This document shows, piece after piece, positions 23,187 to 28,747 of a stretch of DNA of 28,747 nt (positions are counted from its first letter, which is position 1; the number at the start of each line of letters is the position of its first letter). A program made the position numbers and the translations under genes. The DNA is taken from positions 1 to 28,747 of the forward strand of contig JBNJGD010000022.1 of assembly GCA_051747425.1 (NCBI GenBank). The letters run 5' to 3'. The DNA is from HTCC5015 sp051747425. Its GTDB lineage: Bacteria > Pseudomonadota > Gammaproteobacteria > HTCC5015. The notes under the pieces are model-generated. The model was given only the letters and a program-made list of their open reading frames with translations, was not told where the DNA came from and made no database searches.

Positions 23187-24551
23187 ATGAACTGCAATAT
23201 CGTCATTCTGGCCGCCGGCAAGGGCTCGCGGATGTATTCCGATACCCCGAAGGTGCTGCATCGGCTGGCCGGCAAGCCCATGCTGGGTCATGTCGTCGAC
23301 ACCGCCCTGGCCCTGTCGCCACAGCAGGTGGTGGTGGTCTACGGCCACGGCGGTGACCGGGTTCGTGAAGCCATGAGCGTTTACGATGGTTTGCACTGGG
23401 CGGAGCAGGCCGAGCAGTTGGGCACCGGACACGCCGTACAACAGGCGTTGCCAGAGTTGAAGCCCGCCGATGTCACGCTGGTTCTCTATGGCGATGTCCC
23501 TCTGATTCGCAAGGAGACACTCGACGATCTACTGGCCCAGGCGGCCCGGGGCAGTCTGGCCGTATTGAGCGTGGTGCCCGAAAATCCCGCCGGTTACGGT
23601 CGGATTGTTAAAAACGAGGCAGGTGAAGTGACGGCGATCGTTGAGGAAAAGGACGCTAGCGAAGAGCAGAAACAAATCAATGAAGTGAACACGGGAGTCA
23701 TGGCGATTCCCGGCTCTCGTCTGACCGACTGGCTGGGCTGTTTGAGCAACGACAACGCCCAGGGCGAGTACTACCTGACCGATCTCGTGGCCATGGCCAG
23801 CGATGATGGCACGGGTGTGAAATCGGTGGTTTGCGGGGACGAGCAGGAAGTCGCGGGCGTCAACAACAAGGTGCAATTGGCGGCGCTGGAGCGCCACTAT
23901 CAACGCTGTCTTGCACGGGATCTTCTGGAAACCGGTGCCACTCTGGCCGACCCGGAGCGCATTGATGTGCGTGGGCGGCTTCAGGTGGGCCGCGATGTTT
24001 TTATCGATGTGGGTTGCGTTTTTGAGGGAGAGGTGACACTGGAAGACGGTGTGCAGGTCGGCCCCTATTGCCATATACGCCAGAGCACCCTCGGCAGTGG
24101 CACCGTGGTCGAGGCCTTTAGCAGCATCGATCGAACAGCGGCCGCCGGTCAGGTGACCATCGGCCCCTACGCGAGACTGCGGGAGGGCACAGTGCTGGCC
24201 GAGGGCAGCAAGGTGGGCAATTTTGTGGAAACCAAGAAGTCCACTCTGGGCAAGGGCAGCAAGGCCAACCACCTCAGCTACATCGGCGACGCCGAGGTTG
24301 GCGAGGAGGTTAATATTGGCGCCGGTACGATTACCTGCAACTACGATGGGGTCAACAAGGCAAAGACTGTCATCGGTGACAACGCCTTTATTGGCTCGAA
24401 CAGCAGCCTGGTAGCGCCTGTTACCATTGGCACTGGTGCCACTGTGGGCGCCGGCTCTACTATCAGCCGCGACGCGCCTGACGACCAACTGACCGTGGCG
24501 CGCGGCAAACAAGTGACCGTTTCCAACTGGAAGCGACCGGAGAAAAAGTAA
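23187..24551 (+). CDS. glmU: Bifunctional UDP-GlcNAc pyrophosphorylase / glucosamine-1-phosphate acetyltransferase
   Basis: GlmU acetylates glucosamine-1-phosphate and couples it to UTP to make UDP-GlcNAc for peptidoglycan and LPS. The 454-residue product (E. coli 456) has the uridyltransferase motif LAAGKGSRM (8-16, Ser in place of the usual Thr) with K22 in SDTPKVLHRLAGKP, and TGHAVQQALP and YGDVPLI. After about residue 250 a left-handed beta-helix of hexapeptide repeats carries the acetyltransferase, including YARLREGTVLAEGSKVGNFVE and NHLSYIGDAEVG. AGAGGAGAG precedes the ATG. Its TAA shares one base with the glmS ATG. Confidence 0.98.
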   Translation: MNCNIVILAAGKGSRMYSDTPKVLHRLAGKPMLGHVVDTALALSPQQVVVVYGHGGDRVREAMSVYDGLHWAEQAEQLGTGHAVQQALPELKPADVTLVLYGDVPLIRKETLDDLLAQAARGSLAVLSVVPENPAGYGRIVKNEAGEVTAIVEEKDASEEQKQINEVNTGVMAIPGSRLTDWLGCLSNDNAQGEYYLTDLVAMASDDGTGVKSVVCGDEQEVAGVNNKVQLAALERHYQRCLARDLLETGATLADPERIDVRGRLQVGRDVFIDVGCVFEGEVTLEDGVQVGPYCHIRQSTLGSGTVVEAFSSIDRTAAAGQVTIGPYARLREGTVLAEGSKVGNFVETKKSTLGKGSKANHLSYIGDAEVGEEVNIGAGTITCNYDGVNKAKTVIGDNAFIGSNSSLVAPVTIGTGATVGAGSTISRDAPDDQLTVARGKQVTVSNWKRPEKK

Positions 24552-26368
24552 TGTGTGGCATTGTCGGCGGCGTTACCGACCGCAATATCGTACCGATTCT
24601 GATAGAGGGACTGCGCCGCCTGGAGTACCGCGGCTACGACTCTGCGGGCTTGGCGACACTGGGTGCATCGGGCTTGCAGCGGCGCCGGGCGATGGGGAAG
24701 ATCGTGGAGCTGGAGTCGGTCTGTGAGGCGGAGCCGATAGATGGCCACATCGGGATCGCTCACACGCGCTGGGCCACCCACGGTGCGCCCTCGGTGGAAA
24801 ACGCCCACCCCCACAGCGTGGGCAAAATCGCAGTAGTCCACAACGGCATCATCGAAAACTGGTCCCAACTGAAAGCGGATCTCGAGAGTGAAGGTCGTCA
24901 CTTTGAGTCACAAACCGACACCGAGGTGATCGCGCAATTGGTCGACAGCGAATACGCCAAAGACGGGGATTTTGTCGCCGCCTGTCGACGCACGGTTGAG
25001 CAGCTTGAGGGCGCTTACGCCCTTGGCATCCTCTGTGAGGACGAGCCGGAGACGCTGATTACCGCCCGCATGGGCAGCCCCCTGTGTATTGGACTGGGTG
25101 TGGGCGAGCACTTTATCGCCTCGGATGTTCAGGCTCTGTTGCCCGTAACATCGCGCTTTATTTTTCTCGAAGAAGGCGATTTTGCCGTGGTGCGCAAATC
25201 GGCTGTAGAGATTAGCGATGCGGCTGGTAGGCCGGTAGAGCGCGAAGAAAAGCAGTCGCAACTCAGCGCAGATGCGGTGGAAAAGGGCGACTATCGCCAC
25301 TATATGGAAAAGGAAATCCACGAGCAGTCCGCCGTTGTGGCGGAGACGGTGCGCGCCAAAATCTCCGGCGGTCGCTTCCTGGTCAACACCCTGGGCCCGG
25401 GGGCGCCAGAGTTGCTGGAGTCCGTCAAAGGCGTTCATATTATCGCCTGTGGCACCAGTTACCACGCCGCCGCGGTGGCGCGATACTGGATAGAGACCTA
25501 CGCCAATCTGCCCTGTCAGGTGGAAGTCGCCAGCGAGTATCGCTACCGCAAAACGGTGGTGCCCCAGGGCACCCTCTTCATGACCATTTCGCAATCCGGG
25601 GAAACCGCCGATACCCTGGCGGCGTTGCGCCACGCGCGAGGCCTGGGTTACTGCGGCTTTCTCGCCATCTGCAATGTGCCTGAGAGCAGCCTGACCCGGG
25701 AGTCGGATATTGTCTTCCTCACCCAGGCCGGGCCGGAGATCGGCGTCGCATCGACCAAGGCCTTTACCACGCAACTGGCCGCCCTGTTGCTGATTACCGA
25801 TGGCCTCGCCCAATACCACGGTTCGAACTCCCTGCCCGACCTTTCAGAGCTCGATGGCATCGAGCAGACGATCAATGAGGTACTGGGCTTGAGCGAGCGC
25901 ATTCGCAAGTTGTCCGAGCAGTTTGTCGACAAGCACCACACCCTGTTCCTGGGTCGCGGCCCCCTCTTCCCCATTGCCCTTGAAGGTGCACTGAAGCTCA
26001 AGGAAATTTCCTATATCCACGCCGAAGGCTATCCGGCGGGTGAGCTCAAGCACGGTCCGCTGGCGCTGGTGGACGAGGGTATGCCGGTGGTGGCCGTGGC
26101 CCCCGACAACGCCCTGCTGGAAAAGCTCAAGTCCAATCTGCAGGAAGTGCGCGCCCGCGGCGCTACCCTGCTGGTCTTTGCCGACAAGGACGCCGGTTTT
26201 GAATCCGGCGACGGCATCGAGGTTGTCGACCTGCCCCACTGCAGCGATGAACTCGAACCCCTCCTCTACACCTTGCCCCTTCAACTGTTGTCATACTATG
26301 TGGCAGTACTTCGGGGCACGGATGTCGACCAGCCGCGAAACCTTGCCAAGTCGGTTACCGTAGAATAA
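24551..26368 (+). CDS. glmS: Glutamine-fructose-6-phosphate aminotransferase (isomerizing)
   Basis: GlmS makes glucosamine-6-phosphate from fructose-6-phosphate and glutamine, the first step of the hexosamine pathway that GlmU completes. The 605-residue product (E. coli 609) begins MCGIVGG, where C2 becomes the N-terminal nucleophile. The glutaminase domain (1-240) has HNGIIENW and SQTDTEV. Two SIS domains follow with ACGTSYHAAAVARYW, SQSGETADTL, ASTKAFTTQL and GRGPLFPIALEGALKLKEISYIHAEGYPAGELKHGPLAL. The C-terminus is LAKSVTVE, the conserved segment whose DNA is the TnsD target in Tn7 transposition. It overlaps glmU by one base (TAATG), and tandem stops TAATGA end it. No glmS ribozyme-like leader is possible, since there is no upstream gap. 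Confidence 0.98.
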   Translation: MCGIVGGVTDRNIVPILIEGLRRLEYRGYDSAGLATLGASGLQRRRAMGKIVELESVCEAEPIDGHIGIAHTRWATHGAPSVENAHPHSVGKIAVVHNGIIENWSQLKADLESEGRHFESQTDTEVIAQLVDSEYAKDGDFVAACRRTVEQLEGAYALGILCEDEPETLITARMGSPLCIGLGVGEHFIASDVQALLPVTSRFIFLEEGDFAVVRKSAVEISDAAGRPVEREEKQSQLSADAVEKGDYRHYMEKEIHEQSAVVAETVRAKISGGRFLVNTLGPGAPELLESVKGVHIIACGTSYHAAAVARYWIETYANLPCQVEVASEYRYRKTVVPQGTLFMTISQSGETADTLAALRHARGLGYCGFLAICNVPESSLTRESDIVFLTQAGPEIGVASTKAFTTQLAALLLITDGLAQYHGSNSLPDLSELDGIEQTINEVLGLSERIRKLSEQFVDKHHTLFLGRGPLFPIALEGALKLKEISYIHAEGYPAGELKHGPLALVDEGMPVVAVAPDNALLEKLKSNLQEVRARGATLLVFADKDAGFESGDGIEVVDLPHCSDELEPLLYTLPLQLLSYYVAVLRGTDVDQPRNLAKSVTVE

Positions 26369-26399
26369 TGAGACAAGCTCAGGAACCCGGCATTTTACT
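26333..26399. other. attTn7: Candidate attTn7 region at the 3' end of glmS
   Basis: The last 36 bp of glmS encode the conserved QPRNLAKSVTVE segment, which TnsD recognises in Tn7; insertion normally occurs about 25 bp past the stop (near 26393 here). The first trinucleotide TGT that could begin a Tn7-type end is at 26399-26401, 30 bp after the stop, and from there the DNA becomes A+T-richer. No second end, target duplication or tns gene is visible, so occupation of the site is only a hypothesis. Confidence 0.4.
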
Positions 26400-26417
26400 G
26401 TGATGTGACTTTGGTTA

Positions 26418-26433
26418 GTATACGATCGTATAC
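26418..26433. promoter_or_regulatory. Perfect 16-bp palindrome, possible operator
   Basis: GTATACGATCGTATAC is a perfect palindrome, 50 bp after the glmS stop and 150 bp before the next gene. Its length and symmetry resemble operators bound by dimeric regulators such as the TetR family. TTGGTT stands just upstream and AGTTAA just downstream at 17-bp spacing, so a promoter could overlap it, but both boxes are poor matches. Confidence 0.5.
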
Positions 26434-26443
26434 AGTTAAAGTA

Positions 26444-26466
26444 GGATCTTACAGGGAATTAGATCC
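26444..26466. repeat. Short inverted repeat in the glmS downstream gap
   Basis: GGATCT (26444-26449) and AGATCC (26461-26466) are separated by 11 bases. It is a weak hairpin without a T tract. It could be part of the 5' leader of the next gene. Confidence 0.3.
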
Positions 26467-26519
26467 ACTCTTCGGCTCTAGTAACTGAGCCAAATAAAAA
26501 AAGACAAGGGCTATTGGCT

Positions 26520-26549
26520 CTCCATGAAGCAATGAAATTGCTCGTGGAG
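26520..26549 (+). other. Strong leader hairpin before the FG-GAP gene
   Basis: CTCCATGAAGCAAT (26520-26533) pairs with ATTGCTCGTGGAG (26537-26549) around GAA, with thirteen pairs, one G-U and one bulged A. It is followed by TTGTGTTGGTT, rich in T. It may be a terminator for upstream transcription or an attenuator in the leader; it ends 33 bp before the chosen ATG. Confidence 0.5.
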
Positions 26550-26582
26550 TTGTGTTGGTTATGGATGACAAAAGGAATGACG

Positions 26583-28747
26583 ATGAAACGCATGGTTGTG
26601 GCTGCAATAGCATTGATGGCGTTAATCTCGATGAGCGTGGGTTATTACTGGAGCACTAATCGTTCATCAAAAGAGTTCACCGATTCTGTACCAAATGGGA
26701 CCATAGAGCACATTCAGTGGTACGACCAGGTCTGTACTGTCATCACAGAAAACCGGAAGAGGGCTGAACGATTCAGCGATAACCCCTACTCCAGGGACAG
26801 CAAGGCCTGGCTACATCGTGAAATGCAAGCATTACAGGAATGGACGCGAGCTGGAGAGTTTGAGATAGCCAGGGAAAGGTTGGCTCGACTAAAAGAGCTA
26901 AAAAACACCGAGGGAAAGCCATTGGTTATAAATACACATCTACTGGCAGCAAGAATTGAGTTGGCAGAAACACAGAAAGTATGTGGTCAGAAAGGGATTG
27001 CACCAAAAGAGAACATCGACCGGCTAAAAAACCTGGCGAACAACAATCAATTGTCCCCTCAAAAGCTGGCGTCACAATGGCTGGAAAAGTATGTAGAGAA
27101 ATTGCATAAAGACCCAAAGATTTGTGATGACTACGGTAGTAAAGAAAAGGGCTCCGGTCTCTATGAACGGAGTAAAGAATTTGGCATTGATGTTTTAACA
27201 CGGGCGGGGGGTGTTATTACAGAAGACCTCAATGGAGACAAAATGCAGGATATTGTTGTCTCAAGCCATGGCTTTAAGGAGCAGCTTCAGATATTTGTCG
27301 GCAGCAAGAAAGTATCGGGCAAGTGGGAGAACAGAACAGAAAAAATGGGCCTGGATGGGATGCCTGGAGGGCTCAATGTAGTACAGGCGGATTACAACAA
27401 TGATGGGTGGACGGATCTGTACATATCAAGAGATGCTTGGCTATTATCAAAAGGCGAAGTGCCGGATTCGCTATTGAAAAATGTAGACGGTAAAAGATTT
27501 GTAGATGTGACAGAAAAGGCGGGCTTATGGACTGAAGCCCCTACACAAGTCGCTCAGTGGCAAGATTATAACGGAGACGGGCATCTGGATTTGTTTGTTG
27601 GCTACGAATCTCAGGCAAAATGGAGTATGGGCCACAGCGGGAAAGAGGAGTTGGATGCTGGATCGTCCAGCATCTATACCAATCATTTATTTAAAAATCA
27701 GGGAAATGGTACATTTAAAGAGGTGAGTGAAGAGGTGGGGCTGGATACTTATGGCTTTGTAAAAGGTGCCAGCTGGGGACAGTTAGTGGGGGATGAGTAT
27801 CCGGATCTATTGCTATCAGTCTATGGTGGCGAGAATATAATCTATGAAAATATTGAAGGTGACGATGGAAATCGAATATTTCGTAAATATAAAGAGTTAA
27901 GGAACCCAATATTCAGCTTTCCGACATGGGTTTGGGATATTAATCATGACGGATTAGATGATATTTTTATCGCTAATTTTCGTGTTCCCATGAAAGCTGA
28001 AATAGCTCCCTTTCTGGGTGAAAAGCCACAAAGCCCCGCCAGTGAACTGTTTATAAATCAGGGGAATGGCCAGTTTAAGAATGTGAGTAAGGAAGTTGGT
28101 TTAAACAAATACCCAATGTCAGTCATGGGCGCTAATTTTGGCGATATTGATAACGATGGTGATTTTGATGCCTTCCTGGGGACGGGTGAGCCCAACCTTG
28201 AGCGGTGGGTTCCAAACAGGCTCTTGTCGTGGGATTCAACAGAGCAACAATTTATTGAACGGACACAGGAATTTAACCTGGGGGTAATGGATAAAGGTCA
28301 CGGAATATCGTTTACTGACCTCAATCGGGATGGAAGACAGGACATTTATGCCAGTTTTGGCGGTTGGTACGAAGCGGACGAAAGCAGGAATCGGTACTTT
28401 GAAAACCACATTGAAAACGATAACCAGTGGGTTCAATTAAAGCTGGAAGGAACACAGTCGAACCGAAGTGCGATTGGCGCCAAAGTTGAGATAAAAGTGG
28501 TTACCGCAGATGGAAAGAAAAAGTCTTTTTTTCACACCATCAACTCCGGGGGGTCTTTCGGGGCAAACAGTCTGACACTCCATGCGGGGCTGGGAGAAAT
28601 AAACGCTATTAAAGAGGTCGTTGTCACATGGCCAAGGGCCGGCTATCCAAAACAGCATTACAAGGGGGTAGAGGCAAATCAGGCTTGGCATCTGGAAGAG
28701 TCATTGGCCGAGCCCAAGCGTCTCTATGACTATCCACTAGTGAATCC
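26583..28747 (+). CDS. Exported FG-GAP/VCBS-repeat protein with UnbV/ASPIC domain (partial, runs off window)
   Basis: The frame is open from ATG 26583 (AAGGA at 26572-26576 as Shine-Dalgarno) for 721 codons to the window edge. In-frame ATGs at 26532, 26565 and 26577 are alternatives but have poorer ribosome sites. Residues 4-22 are a hydrophobic export signal or anchor. A charged helical region (about 30-200) follows. Then calcium-type FG-GAP/VCBS motifs appear: DLNGDKMQDIVV (215), DYNNDGWTDLYI (270), DYNGDGHLDLFV (328), DINHDGLDDIFI (452), DIDNDGDFDAFL (521) and DLNRDGRQDIYA (579), a beta-propeller. The UnbV/ASPIC domain spans about 613-685. Codon use (AGA, AGG, ATA, CTA, TTA) and A+T content differ from all core genes, suggesting transfer. 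Function unknown; extracellular adhesion or binding is plausible. Confidence 0.88.
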   Translation, partial: MKRMVVAAIALMALISMSVGYYWSTNRSSKEFTDSVPNGTIEHIQWYDQVCTVITENRKRAERFSDNPYSRDSKAWLHREMQALQEWTRAGEFEIARERLARLKELKNTEGKPLVINTHLLAARIELAETQKVCGQKGIAPKENIDRLKNLANNNQLSPQKLASQWLEKYVEKLHKDPKICDDYGSKEKGSGLYERSKEFGIDVLTRAGGVITEDLNGDKMQDIVVSSHGFKEQLQIFVGSKKVSGKWENRTEKMGLDGMPGGLNVVQADYNNDGWTDLYISRDAWLLSKGEVPDSLLKNVDGKRFVDVTEKAGLWTEAPTQVAQWQDYNGDGHLDLFVGYESQAKWSMGHSGKEELDAGSSSIYTNHLFKNQGNGTFKEVSEEVGLDTYGFVKGASWGQLVGDEYPDLLLSVYGGENIIYENIEGDDGNRIFRKYKELRNPIFSFPTWVWDINHDGLDDIFIANFRVPMKAEIAPFLGEKPQSPASELFINQGNGQFKNVSKEVGLNKYPMSVMGANFGDIDNDGDFDAFLGTGEPNLERWVPNRLLSWDSTEQQFIERTQEFNLGVMDKGHGISFTDLNRDGRQDIYASFGGWYEADESRNRYFENHIENDNQWVQLKLEGTQSNRSAIGAKVEIKVVTADGKKKSFFHTINSGGSFGANSLTLHAGLGEINAIKEVVVTWPRAGYPKQHYKGVEANQAWHLEESLAEPKRLYDYPLVN

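Overview
The window is the replication-origin neighbourhood of a gammaproteobacterial chromosome. The evidence is the classical order gyrB-recF-dnaN-dnaA on the minus strand, facing rpmH-rnpA-yidD-yidC-mnmE-(two extra genes)-mnmG-rsmG-parA-parB-atpIBEFHAGDC-glmU-glmS on the plus strand. The core is GC-rich. Adjacent parAB, the parS sequence type and direct glmU-glmS linkage suggest a Pseudomonas/Cellvibrionales-like, perhaps marine, lineage; this placement is inference.

Left block (1-5560, minus): partial gyrB (cut by the window edge), recF carrying two parS-like palindromes, a probable intrinsic terminator between dnaN and recF, dnaN, then a 278-bp A+T-rich gap with three DnaA boxes that is the best oriC candidate, and dnaA with a TTG start. 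The 286-bp gap between dnaA and rpmH holds the rpmH promoter and the dnaA leader but no DnaA box that I can see.

Middle block (5847-15855, plus): the ribosome/RNase P/membrane-insertion cluster rpmH-rnpA-yidD-yidC with overlapping genes; mnmE; two tandem paralogous PhnD-like periplasmic binding proteins between mnmE and mnmG; mnmG-rsmG with an 8-bp overlap; and parA-parB, whose product should bind the parS sites about 13 kb away in recF.

Right block (16040-26368, plus): a complete nine-gene F1Fo ATP synthase operon behind a good sigma70-type promoter (TTGCCA-17-TATAAT) and a 5' leader hairpin, ended by an intrinsic terminator after atpC. glmU and glmS follow, overlapping by one base, and make UDP-GlcNAc precursors for the cell wall.

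Right edge (26369-28747): immediately after glmS, where Tn7-family elements commonly insert, composition becomes visibly A+T-richer and codon use changes (AGA/AGG, ATA, CTA, TTA). This stretch has a perfect 16-bp palindrome, two further inverted repeats and one long open frame reaching the window edge. That frame encodes an exported FG-GAP/VCBS-repeat protein with a C-terminal UnbV/ASPIC domain. It looks like accessory DNA next to the conserved core. No tRNA, rRNA, CRISPR array, transposase or intact insertion sequence was found.
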